Below, in pieces: positions 57,601-64,000 of a stretch of DNA of 64,000 bases. The stretch is from positions 232,278 to 296,277 of the forward strand of contig PXRL01000010.1 in NCBI GenBank assembly GCA_003020965.1, given 5' to 3'. How positions within the stretch are numbered: position 1 is the stretch's first letter; each line of letters begins with the position of its first letter. The notes below the pieces were generated by a model. That model was not told where the DNA came from and did not search any database. It worked only from the letters and a program-made list of their open reading frames with translations. This DNA comes from Halobacteriales archaeon QS_4_69_225 (GTDB taxonomy: Archaea; Halobacteriota; Halobacteria; Halobacteriales; Haloarculaceae). Position numbers and translations under genes: made by a program.

Positions 57601-58007
57601 TCGTCGCCCTCGGAGACGGCCGGCTCGAACTCCCACTGCCTCTCGAGGTCGATCCCCGGCGCGTCGACGCCGCGGTCGAGGAACGCGCCCATCTGGTGCT
57701 CGAGGACGTCCAGCGGGCGCTGGACGCCGTCGTAGATGCTGTCGAGCATCCCCGGCCCGAGGTCGACCGTCAGCGGCTCGCCCGTACTCTCGACGGGTTC
57801 GCCGGGGGCGACGTCGGACGTCTCCTCGTACACCTGAATCGTGGTCAGGTTCCCCTCGATCTCGATGACCTCGCCCATCAGTCCCTCGTTGCCCACGTAG
57901 ACAACGTCGTTCATCCGGGCGTCGAGGTCCGTGGCGGTCACGACCGGACCGCTCACGCTCTCGATGACGCCGTCTTCGCTGACGTCAGTCTCTGTTGCGT
58001 GGCTCAT
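54678..58007 (-). CDS. atpA: A-type ATP synthase catalytic subunit A with in-frame intein
   Basis: A 1,109-residue precursor. The N-terminal extein (residues 1-243) reaches the P-loop GPFGSGK, where a 524-residue intein interrupts it. After the intein, [38 protein letters not shown] restores the catalytic P-loop Thr. The rest ([32 protein letters not shown], then [19 protein letters not shown]) is normal subunit A. Without the intein the protein is 585 residues, the usual size. It hydrolyses or makes ATP in the A3B3 head. Its ATG is 2 nt from the atpF stop. Splicing is required for any activity, since the intein splits the nucleotide-binding loop. Confidence 0.95.
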   Translation of the reverse strand: MSHATETDVSEDGVIESVSGPVVTATDLDARMNDVVYVGNEGLMGEVIEIEGNLTTIQVYEETSDVAPGEPVESTGEPLTVDLGPGMLDSIYDGVQRPLDVLEHQMGAFLDRGVDAPGIDLERQWEFEPAVSEGDEVSPGDVVGSVDETVQIEHKVLVPPDFEGGEVVTADSGSYTVEEPVVELDTGEEITMRQEWPVREARPTLEKETPTTPLVSGQRILDGLFPIAKGGTAAIPGPFGSGKCVTPDTPVMLADGETLPIEQLFERLAGDDTEESGEALVEAEAEILTFDEGAGRIRPGTTSHVYRGSTDRLVRVRTASGRELDVTPAHKLFRMRGDLQIEETPAGTLDEGDSLVMPRRLDVTGALANVDPYELLPEARAIEERVTETVREAIEATDVSKTALAEDIGVDYDVFVNYSLGRTSPTLAFVADVCEGLGVERPAVERVKPGSNGKPVTVPERVDREFAEFLGLVLSDGMLTEKTVRFHNDDDSLRARFDELAERLFGIETAETVHNTVQTSEIRSSVVASLVSALGVPETRKSVTGSVPDAVLTGPDEVVTAFLRGYYLGDGSVSGGTVEISTSSEAMATGLTYLLSRLGVLYRVCRRENGANRISVTGADELATLHAALATEEGVDHDKVASISDYARETAGNTNVDTVPVDADTLVEIAEAASYTEFKDGGVEMPNYTGLGQAPSREAFATIGEVVADGGTDVTDRVTATAELLEDVFFDPVVDIETVEDEQTVYDVTVPGTQNFVGGHVPSVLHNTVTQHQLAKWSDADIVVYVGCGERGNEMTEVIEDFPELEAPVTGNPLMSRTCLIANTSNMPVAARESCVYTGITIAEYYRDMGYDVALMADSTSRWAEAMREISSRLEEMPGEEGYPAYLAARLSEFYERAGKFQNVNGSEGSISVIGAVSPPGGDFSEPVTQNTLRIVKCFWALDADLAERRHFPSINWNESYSLYTEQLDPWWRENVDEEFPAVRQWAVDTLDEETELQEIVQLVGKDALPEDQQLTLEVARYIREGWLQQNAFHDVDTYCDPEKTYLMLTAIQHFNDEAFEALEAGVPVEEIIDIDAIARLNRMNTQDDWRSYIEELKSDITEQLEEMY
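55707..57278 (-). mobile_element. Intein with LAGLIDADG homing endonuclease in atpA
   Basis: A 524-residue intein (residues 244-767 of the precursor) inserted between GSGK and the Thr of the atpA P-loop. The N-terminal splice block is [22 protein letters not shown], with Cys1, and block B is [12 protein letters not shown]. The C-terminal blocks are [23 protein letters not shown], ending His-Asn, followed by Thr+1. LAGLIDADG-type endonuclease motifs are [19 protein letters not shown] and [20 protein letters not shown]. The Thr+1 nucleophile is unusual but accepted in this site. All splice residues appear intact, so both splicing and homing activity are plausible. Confidence 0.93.
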
Positions 58008-58008
58008 A

Positions 58009-58329
58009 TCATTCCTCCATCAGGTCGATGCCGATCGCCCGCTTGATCTGCTCGCGGAGGCCGCCGGAGCCGGCGCCCCCGCCGAGCGTCACGAAGACGG
58101 GTTCGACGCTCGTTTCGGCGCTCTGCCGCACTGTACGCGAGAGGTGGTCCATGTCGTCGTCGTGCATGACGACGATGCCGACGTCCTCGTCGGCGAGGAC
58201 CTCCTCGACGGCCCCGTCCAGCTCGGTCGGCTTGTCGTCCTCGGCGACGTCGACGAACTTCCGCACGCCGGCCAGCCGGAACCCCGTCGTGAACTCCGGG
58301 CTGCCGATCACGGCGATCTCCTGGCTCAT
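58009..58329 (-). CDS. atpF: A-type ATP synthase subunit F
   Basis: A 106-residue central-stalk subunit. [67 protein letters not shown] matches the family start (I-A-V-I-G-x-x-x-x-x-x-G-F-R-L-A-G) and body. It ends [16 protein letters not shown], the conserved C-terminal helix. Its start overlaps the stop of atpC by 4 nt. Confidence 0.93.
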   Translation of the reverse strand: MSQEIAVIGSPEFTTGFRLAGVRKFVDVAEDDKPTELDGAVEEVLADEDVGIVVMHDDDMDHLSRTVRQSAETSVEPVFVTLGGGAGSGGLREQIKRAIGIDLMEE

Positions 58330-59387
58330 AGTATCACGAGCTCCTCCTCGATCTCCTCGGTCGAAAGGCCGGCCTCGCGTCCCCGCGCGACGGCGCGGAT
58401 GTTCTCGACCTCGCGCTCCTTCGCGAGCACGTACGCGAGCACCGGGCAGACGGACAGCGGATACCGGTTCGAGAGCGTGTCGGAGTACTCGAGCAACGCA
58501 ACGTCTAGTGCGTGGTCGAAGCCGATGAGGTTGTCGGCGTCCTCGAGCTCGGCGAGGGCATCTTCGAGTTCGTCCGCGTACCGCGACTCGCGGATCCGCG
58601 CGACGAGTTCGTCGACGTTGCCGGCGAGTTGTTGGAGCTCGGCCGCGTCGAACAGCCGGCCGCCCTCGATGTAGTACTCTGCGGGGTCGAGCTCCGCGCC
58701 CGACCGCGCCAGCCGGAGCGCGTTCCGGACGTTCCGGAAGTCGATCTCCGCCCGGAGGAACTCGACGTACAGCTCCTCGGCGCGGTCGGACCCGGCCGGG
58801 AGCCCGGCCATCAGCCGCTCGTAGAACGCGTAGTCGATGGCGTTCTCCAGGGGTACCAGCACGTCGGTGGCCTCGTACTCCTCGGAGGCCGCCTCCAGGC
58901 GCTCGTCGAAGATAGTCCCGTCGAGCAGTTCGACGATCTGCTCGACCGACGTGGCCTCGGCCAGCTGGTCGAGGAACCGGTCGCTGAACTCCCCGGCGCG
59001 GATGAGGTCGTCCTCGACGTCCGCCCGGGAGGCGCCCGAGTAGACGCCCCGGAGCGCCGTCTTGGCGTTCCAGGCGTCGAACTTCCGGAGGTAGCGGGCG
59101 ATGTGGTCGTACAGGTCGCCCTCGGCCCACCGGAGCAAGTCCTCGAAGTGCTTGGCCATGTTCCGGGTGAGCGCGTACTCGATGAGGTCGACCCCCGAGA
59201 ACCGCGACCCGAGGGCGTTCATCTCCGTCTCGTACTCCGACTCCTCCATGAACCGGGCGATCTCGCCAGGGCCCATCCGGACCAGCTTCCGGTAGTCGTC
59301 CTCGTCGAAGAGTTTGGCCCGGCGCGACCGGACCCGGGCGTTCACGTACTCGTAGTTGCCTCCACCTTCGGAGATCCGGTAGCTCAT
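58326..59387 (-). CDS. atpC: A-type ATP synthase subunit C
   Basis: A 353-residue subunit that links the central stalk to the membrane ring (homologue of subunit d/AC39). It starts YEYVNARVRSRRAKLFDEDDYRKLVRMGPGEIARFMEESEYETEMN. The repeated helical halves are visible, including FLRAEIDFRNVRNALRLARSGAEL and NRYPLSVCPVLAYVLAKEREVENIRAVARGREAGLSTEEIEEELV, the family end. The ATG at 59387 overlaps the atpE stop by 4 nt. Confidence 0.94.
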   Translation of the reverse strand: MSYRISEGGGNYEYVNARVRSRRAKLFDEDDYRKLVRMGPGEIARFMEESEYETEMNALGSRFSGVDLIEYALTRNMAKHFEDLLRWAEGDLYDHIARYLRKFDAWNAKTALRGVYSGASRADVEDDLIRAGEFSDRFLDQLAEATSVEQIVELLDGTIFDERLEAASEEYEATDVLVPLENAIDYAFYERLMAGLPAGSDRAEELYVEFLRAEIDFRNVRNALRLARSGAELDPAEYYIEGGRLFDAAELQQLAGNVDELVARIRESRYADELEDALAELEDADNLIGFDHALDVALLEYSDTLSNRYPLSVCPVLAYVLAKEREVENIRAVARGREAGLSTEEIEEELVIL

Positions 59388-59880
59388 TGCTCTTCGAACA
59401 GCTCCGCGCTGAACTCGCGGAGGTGCTCGTCCCAGACCTCCTCCAGCACGGAGTCGAAGGTGTTGTTCACGCGGACCCGGGACGCCTCCGCCTCGACGAC
59501 GACCCCGCCGAGGCAGTCGTACTCGCCGCCCCACTCGTAGCCGTCGTAGTCGTCGAGGATCTCCTCGAGCAGGTCCCGGTCGTCCGTCCGCCCGTAGACC
59601 TGGACGACGTCCTCGCCCGCGAACTCGTCGGTCGTGGCCTCGAGCAGCGTACGGGTCAGCTCCTCGCGCCGATCGCCGTCGATGTCGGCGACCGCCCGCT
59701 CGACGTCGTCGCGCACCGCCTGGAGCGTCTCGCGGCGGGCCGCCAGTCGCTCCTGCTTGGCCTCGAGCTTCGCCGACGAGAGGGTCTGTTCCCGCTCCTG
59801 TTCGATCTGCCGTTCCGGAGTTCCTGCGCACGCGCGCGGGCTTCGTCCCGAATGTCCTCTACGACCGTATCAAGACTCAT
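59384..59880 (-). pseudogene. atpE: A-type ATP synthase subunit E, frameshifted by a missing segment
   Basis: The peripheral-stalk subunit E. The first 20 or so codons (MSLDTVVEDIRDEARARAQEL) are normal. Then the frame breaks at about 59815-59822, and the coiled coil resumes in another frame as RQIEQEREQTLSSAKLEAKQERLAARRETLQAVRDDVERAV. It continues normally to FDSVLEEVWDEHLREFSAELFEEQ. About 28-30 codons of the charged coiled coil are missing. Adding about 85 nt would restore the usual length of 190-195 residues and the frame. Since the rest of the atp cluster is intact, an assembly or sequencing fault is likelier than gene loss. Confidence 0.82.
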
Positions 59881-59901
59881 GGGTGTGAAACGGTGGGTGG
59901 T

Positions 59902-60156
59902 CTACCCGACCAGGAAGATGGTAACGAACGCGATGATGATCAGCGTCTCGGGCAGAGCCGTGAAGATGAGCCCCGGCACGAACATCTCGTCGTCCTCGGC
60001 GACGGCCCCGACCGCCGCGGCACCGATCCGGCTCTGGGCGTAGCCGGTGCCCAGCGCACCGAGGCCGACCGCGATGGCCGCAGCCCCGTTCTCCGACAGC
60101 GCCGGACCGCCCTCTGTCTGCAGTACAACGTTGGCAAGGTCGATTGCTTCGAGCAT
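59902..60156 (-). CDS. atpK: A-type ATP synthase rotor (proteolipid) subunit K
   Basis: An 84-residue membrane proteolipid with two helices. The first segment is PALSENGAAAIAVGLGALGTGYAQSRIGAAAVGAVAEDDEMF and the second is LIFTALPETLIIIAFVTIFLV, where the Glu in LPETL is the ion-binding carboxylate (P-E-T motif). It forms the c-ring. The ATG at 60156 is preferred over the upstream run-on start. Its own TATA box about 55-65 nt upstream and a hairpin after atpI suggest that it begins a separate transcript. Confidence 0.92.
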   Translation of the reverse strand: MLEAIDLANVVLQTEGGPALSENGAAAIAVGLGALGTGYAQSRIGAAAVGAVAEDDEMFVPGLIFTALPETLIIIAFVTIFLVG

Positions 60157-60211
60157 GGTTGTGTAGGTCCCGTTGGCTTCGTTCCGGACAGCCAGATTTC
60201 CACTCGTCGGA

Positions 60212-60221
60212 GCTATAAAGC
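60212..60221 (-). promoter_or_regulatory. Internal promoter TATA box before atpK
   Basis: The minus-strand string GCTTTATAGC lies about 55-65 nt upstream of the atpK ATG and would give a 5' leader of about 30 nt. A second A+T-rich string (TCTTATTTGGG) is just beyond. Together with the hairpin at 60282-60303 it separates the atpH-I unit from atpK onwards. Confidence 0.5.
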
Positions 60222-60281
60222 TTCCCAAATAAGACGACCGAAACCCCCGATACCGGGCGGTAGAGACCCGAAACTACGCGA

Positions 60282-60303
60282 GCGAAAGCGGCAAGGCTTT
60301 CGC
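60282..60303 (-). terminator. Hairpin after atpI
   Basis: A perfect 8-bp stem GCGAAAGC with GCTTTCGC around a 6-nt loop lies about 20 nt past the atpI stop codon on the minus strand. It is a candidate terminator or 3'-end stabiliser. No long U-run follows, so the function is uncertain. Confidence 0.45.
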
Positions 60304-60322
60304 GAACGGGGCCGGTCGGGCC

Positions 60323-62653
60323 CTACTCCTCGGCGGTGTAGTTCCGATCGTACCCGAACGGCGAGTAGGGTTCGCCGCCGTCGTCGTAGAACTTCGAGAA
60401 GAACTCGAAGTACTCGAGCCGGACGCTCTGGATGCCCGCCGAGGTGATACCCAGCAGCAGCACCACGAGGTGGCCGATCAGGAGCACGACGATCCCTGCG
60501 AGGAGCGCGCCGGCACCCCCGTGGAGCATCCCCGGGAACATGATGCTCGCGTCCGGGTGGTGCTCGAGCACGTACTCGGGCCCGTGGAACAGCATGAAGT
60601 GGTACTCGCCGTGGGTCTCGTAGGCCCCGAAGAACAGCAGGTTGACGGCGAACGCCATCCCCGCCTTGGCGAGCAGGACCGCGGCGATCCGCAGGTACGA
60701 GAGCGTGTGGGCGAGCACCTGATGGGCCTCGATGAGTTCGTGGGTCGGCCCGACGAGGAGGAGGAGGAGCCCCAGGGCCACCGCGGCGACTCCGATCCAG
60801 CCGGCCCACGCCGGGAGCCCGCTGAACCCGAGCTCGAAGGCGGCGTGTTCGCCGTGGTCGAGCACCGTGTACAGGAGCTCGGGCTTGTTGCCCTCGGCCA
60901 GCCGGCTGAAGACGAACACCCACAGCCCGTTCAGCATCAGCAGCCACGAGCCGACCTCCTCCATGGCCCCGCTCAAGCCGTGGAACGTGTACTCCTCGAC
61001 GAACTCGAAGATCCAGGCGATGTTGAGGTGGAGCACGCCGAACAGGGCGGTGATGACGAACCACGCCTGTGCCCACTCCTCGGTGGCCGGCGAGAGCCCC
61101 TTCTCGATGATCGGGTGGGTGTAGACCGCCCCGATGGCCGGCAGTGTATCGAGGTGGACGCCGAACACCTCGCCGTAGAGGAGGCCGAAGACGACGGTGG
61201 AGATACCGGCGGCCGCGGCGACCTTCCCGAAGTCCTCGAACGTCTCGGAGTCGAAGTTCTCGATCATCCAGTAGCCGATGGCGGTGTAGACGACGCCGTA
61301 GCCGATGTCCCCGATCATGAAGCCGAACATCAGGGGGAAGGTCAGGAACAGGATGATGGTCGGATCCAGCTCCGTGTAGCTCGGCCGGCCGACGGCCTTC
61401 GTGAGCAACTCGAACGGGCGAACGCCTTTCGGGTTGTCCTGCTGGATCGGCGGCTCGCCGCCGCTCATCACCCGGTCACCCTCCGCGTGGCCGCCGTCAG
61501 GCTTCGCCTGACGTTGTTCGGGCGTCCCGCCCTCACCGCCGTCGGACCGGGGGTCCGACGAGGCTCGGCTCGCTGCGCTCGCCTCACCGCCGTCCGTCTC
61601 GACCCCCCGTTCGGTGACCGTCGGCCCGCCGTCGGCGGCGACCGGCTCGGGCTCGCCGGCACCCGGGTCGGGAGCCTCTTCGGGCTCGTGCTCGCCGTGG
61701 TCGCCGACGAACGAGTGGTCGCGGTAGTCGGCCCGCTCGAGTTCCTCGACGTCGACGTGGTCGCCGACCTCCCGCTGGAGGGCCTCCGCGAGGTCGACGA
61801 ACCGTTCGGTCGGGAGCCAGCCCTCGGCGACGAATGCGTTCTCCGTCGTCGCGAACGAGAGGGGTGCCTCCCGCTTCTGGACCTCGATGGCGAGCTTCTC
61901 CTCGGCGGCGAGGAGGAATCCCCCGACCTCCAGGCGGAGGTCCTCGAGGTCCGCCTCGACCGTCTCGAGCTCGGATTCGACTCGCTGTCTGCGGTGCTCG
62001 AGTTCGGCGACGTACTCCGCCGGGTCCTCCGCGTCCTCGGCCCCCTCGGGGAGCTCGAGTGCGGTGAACTCCACGCCGACGAGCTGGTCCTCGACCGAGA
62101 CGTCGGCCGGTGCGACGAACGCGGCGACGGCCTCGTCCTCGGCGAAGACCTCGGAGGCCTCGACATCCTCGCTCTCGTCGAGCGCCTCGCGGACCCTCCC
62201 GGGGTCGCCCTCGCCGACGGCGACCGAGACGTGGTCGTACCCGGACAACAGGTCCAGGTCGATGCCGAGTTCGACGAACGGGTCGATGGCGTCGAGCTGC
62301 TCTTCGATCGACCGGAGTTCGTCCTCGAGCTCGTCCCGCCGGTCGTCCAGGTCGACGACCTCGGTCCGGATCCCTTCGAGTTCGTCCTCGAGGGCCTCGT
62401 CCGTGACCACGCGAGTGGGCCCGGCGTCCTCGTCGGTGACGTCGAGGATCGACTGCAGCGAGCGGACGGTGACGAGCGTCTCCGAGGCCGCGTCGGCGCC
62501 CTCGACCGGGTCGCCCGGGTCGAAGCCGGCCCACTGCCCGTCGTAGTCGGTCACGTCGAACAGGTTGAGCTCGTGGGCGGTCTCGATGACGTCGTCCATC
62601 ACCCGCTTGGATCCCGTCACCGAGAGCCGGCTCATCCGCTCAGGTCTGAGCAT
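60323..62653 (-). CDS. atpI: A-type ATP synthase subunit I (membrane stator), with a repeat-encoded insert
   Basis: A 776-residue subunit a/I. The N-terminal half is a soluble stalk with coiled coils (EGIRTEVVDLDDRRDELEDELRSIEEQLDAID). The C-terminal half has about eight membrane helices, including PTIILFLTFPLMFGFMIGDIGYGVVYTAIGYW and LSYLRIAAVLLAKAGMAFAVNLLFFG, which holds the essential Arg (YLRIAAVLLA). Between them is a low-complexity, Gly/Asp/Glu-rich insert of about 90 residues (about residues 310-400), encoded partly by GC-rich hairpins. It is larger than the usual haloarchaeal subunit by about 55 residues. The start at 62653 overlaps the atpH stop; the ATG at 62635 is also possible. 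Confidence 0.93.
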   Translation of the reverse strand: MLRPERMSRLSVTGSKRVMDDVIETAHELNLFDVTDYDGQWAGFDPGDPVEGADAASETLVTVRSLQSILDVTDEDAGPTRVVTDEALEDELEGIRTEVVDLDDRRDELEDELRSIEEQLDAIDPFVELGIDLDLLSGYDHVSVAVGEGDPGRVREALDESEDVEASEVFAEDEAVAAFVAPADVSVEDQLVGVEFTALELPEGAEDAEDPAEYVAELEHRRQRVESELETVEADLEDLRLEVGGFLLAAEEKLAIEVQKREAPLSFATTENAFVAEGWLPTERFVDLAEALQREVGDHVDVEELERADYRDHSFVGDHGEHEPEEAPDPGAGEPEPVAADGGPTVTERGVETDGGEASAASRASSDPRSDGGEGGTPEQRQAKPDGGHAEGDRVMSGGEPPIQQDNPKGVRPFELLTKAVGRPSYTELDPTIILFLTFPLMFGFMIGDIGYGVVYTAIGYWMIENFDSETFEDFGKVAAAAGISTVVFGLLYGEVFGVHLDTLPAIGAVYTHPIIEKGLSPATEEWAQAWFVITALFGVLHLNIAWIFEFVEEYTFHGLSGAMEEVGSWLLMLNGLWVFVFSRLAEGNKPELLYTVLDHGEHAAFELGFSGLPAWAGWIGVAAVALGLLLLLVGPTHELIEAHQVLAHTLSYLRIAAVLLAKAGMAFAVNLLFFGAYETHGEYHFMLFHGPEYVLEHHPDASIMFPGMLHGGAGALLAGIVVLLIGHLVVLLLGITSAGIQSVRLEYFEFFSKFYDDGGEPYSPFGYDRNYTAEE
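61496..61585. repeat. Chain of four palindromes inside the atpI coding region
   Basis: Four adjacent inverted repeats: GTCAGGCTTCGCCTGAC (61496-61512), GGGCGTCCCGCCC (61520-61532), GTCGGACCGGGGGTCCGAC (61541-61559) and GAGGC...GCCTC (61560-61585). The frame is kept through all of them, giving the GGEASAASRASSDPRSDGGEGGTPEQRQAKPDGG linker. Such palindromes are typical of haloarchaeal intergenic DNA. Here they have entered a gene at a tolerant linker. Confidence 0.75.
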
Positions 62654-62972
62654 CTACCGCCTCCTCGAAGCGTTCGACGACCGACTCGACGACCGCGTCG
62701 CGGCGCTCGGCCGCGCGGGCCTCGAGCTGCTCGCGCTCGGTGCGGCCCTCCTCGAGGATCTCCTCGCGGTCGACCTCTATCTCCTCCCGGGCCTCCGTGA
62801 GGCGTTCCTCCGTCAGTTGCTCGGCCTCCTCGCGGGCCTCCTCGCGGATCTCGTCGGCCTCGCGGCGCGCCTCCTCGACGCGCTCCTCGCGCTCGCGCTC
62901 GGCCTCGGCGACGATCTCGTCGGCCTCTCGCTCCGCCTCCTTGAGACGGTCTAGAACCTCGGGCCTCGCCAT
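62640..62972 (-). CDS. atpH: A-type ATP synthase subunit H (peripheral stalk)
   Basis: A 110-residue, almost wholly coiled-coil protein: MARPEVLDRLKEAEREADEIVAEAEREREERVEEARREADEIREEAREEAEQLTEERLTEAREEIEVDREEILEEGRTEREQLEARAAERRDAVVESVVERFEEAV. Its heptad pattern and its place at the head of the atp cluster identify subunit H, which pairs with E to form the outer stalk. The stop overlaps the atpI start. Nothing recognisable precedes it except an A+T-rich box near 63002-63012 on the minus strand. Confidence 0.9.
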   Translation of the reverse strand: MARPEVLDRLKEAEREADEIVAEAEREREERVEEARREADEIREEAREEAEQLTEERLTEAREEIEVDREEILEEGRTEREQLEARAAERRDAVVESVVERFEEAVDAQT

Positions 62973-63197
62973 AGTCGTATCACGCGTGGGTTCGGAAAGG
63001 GCGTATTTGGGTATTGCGAAACCGGTCCCCGATACCTCGGTCGAGCGGGAGTTCTCGGGCCGTCACCCGGCAGAACCCGCCGGGAGCGATCGCTGTGGTG
63101 TCAGGAATCAGGCGAGCGCCGGTATCGGATACCAATCGGTCGGAGGGTTCGGGTGCGAGTCGGCGTCCGCTCCGCGCGACCCTGTCGGAGATACCCA

Positions 63198-63334
63198 CCC
63201 GGTCGTCGATATCCGGGTCGGTCGCGAACGGTCGACCCGAGCGTCGATATCCGGGTCGGTCGCGAACGGTCCACCCGATCGTCGATAGCCGAGTCGGTTG
63301 CAAACGGTCGACCCGATCGTCGCCGTCCCGGTCA
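63198..63334. repeat. 38-bp tandem repeat, about 3.6 copies
   Basis: Three complete units (63198-63235, 63236-63273, 63274-63311) and a partial fourth (63312-63334). The first two differ at a few bases (CCCGGTCGTCG... and CCCGAGCGTCG..., both with ATCCGGGTCGGTCGCGAACG). The third is more diverged. There is no spacer between units, so it is not a CRISPR. The array ends at the stop codon of the convergent hypothetical gene and fills part of the gene-free stretch 62973-63331. A start of a similar pattern (GTCGAGCGGGAG) is not resolved. Confidence 0.75.
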
Positions 63335-63724
63335 GTCGTAGACGTCCGACAGCCGGATGCCGTCGTCCACGACGCGGGCGTTGCGCTCGCGGTCGAGCCG
63401 GTCGGCGAGGTCGTCGTGCTCGTACAGCTGCTCGATGAGGTCCGCACAGAGGTTCCGCCACGCGATGGCGTAGATCGGCGACTGCCCCCACGCGCGGAGT
63501 TCGGGGACGAACTCGTCGTAGATCGCCGCGCGCTCCTCCAGGTGTTCGATCACGTCGAGGACGTAGCCGGCGGCCTCCGACTCGTCGTCGGCCTCGCCGA
63601 TGGCGCGGTTCACCCGCTGCTGATAGCCCTCCACCGCCCGCTCCATGTCCGGGGCCGTGCTACCGTCGTCGTCCGGGAGCGATTCGAGGATAGTCCGGGG
63701 AATCCCGAGGTCGACCTCGTCCAT
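63332..63724 (-). CDS. Hypothetical haloarchaeal protein
   Basis: A 130-residue acidic, mainly helical protein: MDEVDLGIPRTILESLPDDDGSTAPDMERAVEGYQQRVNRAIGEADDESEAAGYVLDVIEHLEERAAIYDEFVPELRAWGQSPIYAIAWRNLCADLIEQLYEHDDLADRLDRERNARVVDDGIRLSDVYD. The conserved-looking WGQSPIYAIAWRNL motif and the lack of a signal or membrane helix suggest a cytoplasmic protein. No family is recognised with confidence. Its 3' end runs into the 38-bp tandem repeats. Confidence 0.65.
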   Translation of the reverse strand: MDEVDLGIPRTILESLPDDDGSTAPDMERAVEGYQQRVNRAIGEADDESEAAGYVLDVIEHLEERAAIYDEFVPELRAWGQSPIYAIAWRNLCADLIEQLYEHDDLADRLDRERNARVVDDGIRLSDVYD

Positions 63725-63831
63725 ACGCCCGGTGACGGACGCTGCCGGGAAAAAGCCTCGCGCGGGTCCGCACCATGGCCGGGGCGATGACGGACCGGCA
63801 ATCGGGGAGAATAACTTCGACGGACGCCAAA

Positions 63832-63841
63832 TTCTTTATAC
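63832..63841 (+). promoter_or_regulatory. TATA box of the ribbon-helix-helix gene
   Basis: TTCTTTATAC lies about 24-33 nt upstream of the ATG at 63865, a clear leaderless-type promoter. Confidence 0.55.
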
Positions 63842-63864
63842 CAGAACGGCACCGTCGTATACGT

Positions 63865-64000
63865 ATGTCCTCGGACAGGAAATCCGTCCCCGTTTCGCTC
63901 CCGGAGGGACTGGTCGAGGAACTCGACCGGCTCGTCGAGGAGGGGCTGTTCAGTTCTCGTTCGGAGGCTCTCCGGTACGGCGCGAGACTGGTCACCCGGG
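63865..64000 (+). CDS. Ribbon-helix-helix (CopG/Arc-like) regulator, N-terminal part
   Basis: The first 45 codons of a small DNA-binding protein that runs off the right edge: MSSDRKSVPVSLPEGLVEELDRLVEEGLFSSRSEALRYGARLVTR. The pattern V-P-V-S-L-P-x-x-L-V-E-E-L-D-x-L-V-x-x-G-x-F-x-S-R-S-E-A-L-R-x-G-A-R is a textbook ribbon-helix-helix. Its length and target are unknown. A strong TATA box precedes it. Confidence 0.8.
   Translation, partial: MSSDRKSVPVSLPEGLVEELDRLVEEGLFSSRSEALRYGARLVTR

Noticed and set aside
60470-62800. 776-residue plus-strand ORF opposite atpI
   Set aside because: Same explanation: reverse shadow of atpI, with monotonous acidic/Val content.
63198-63334. CRISPR array
   Set aside because: The repeats abut without unique spacers, and the Cas4-like gene is at the other end of the window.

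Overview
This 64 kb window is chromosomal DNA from a halophilic archaeon (class Halobacteria). The signs are high GC, very acidic proteins, twin-arginine signal peptides with lipoboxes, leaderless genes about 25-30 nt downstream of TATA boxes, archaeal information-processing genes (aRF1, eIF1A, Rio1, Pno1-like KH protein, thermosome), an archaeal A/V-type ATP synthase, CDP-archaeol synthase and a geranylgeranyl reductase. I cannot assign a genus. No rRNA, tRNA or CRISPR array was seen.

Layout. 1-3.6 kb: the first codons of a Cas4/Dna2-like nuclease, a geranylgeranyl reductase and a membrane heterodisulfide-reductase-like Fe-S protein. 3.7-5.7 kb: a biotin ECF transporter (bioY, ecfA, ecfT). 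5.8-28.7 kb: housekeeping genes, including Cmi4, proline dehydrogenase, carS, thermosome, glutaredoxin, KH protein, Rio1, eIF1A, an alcohol dehydrogenase, a DUF460 protein, an ABC exporter with a lipoprotein, RNase Z, ilvE and riboflavin genes (rbkR-ribB). 29-31.1 kb: tandem secreted serine-protease-like genes, the first broken. 31.1-44.1 kb: an accessory block bounded by two decayed IS6-family transposase remnants, holding an RdfA-like gene, an archaea-specific SMC-related protein, a TrkA-like K+ regulator, the kdpFABC-Q potassium pump and a DHH phosphoesterase. 45-51.9 kb: argS, aRF1, a wax-ester-synthase-family acyltransferase and several microproteins. 52-63 kb: the ATP synthase cluster atpH-I-K-E-C-F-A-B, a RecA-like DUF7504 gene, then atpD. 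atpA carries a full intein with homing endonuclease in its P-loop. 63-64 kb: a 38-bp tandem repeat, a hypothetical gene and a cut-off ribbon-helix-helix gene.

The most striking pattern is that several strongly conserved genes lack a short internal stretch (about 65-140 nt), usually the most conserved part. The thermosome has two such gaps, both frameshifting. The first serine protease lacks its GDSGSP region, KdpB lacks its DKTGT phosphorylation segment and part of a late membrane segment (both in frame), and atpE lacks part of its coiled coil. An assembly artefact, such as contigs mis-joined across conserved segments, is the simplest explanation. Real decay would disable the thermosome, the Kdp pump and the ATP synthase stalk together, so raw-read checking is decisive.

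Together the genes describe an aerobic or facultative heterotroph with isoprenoid lipid synthesis, potassium-based osmoadaptation, biotin uptake and a rotary ATP synthase. Starts were chosen by promoter spacing, operon overlaps and family N-termini. Long antisense ORFs were treated as GC-driven shadows.
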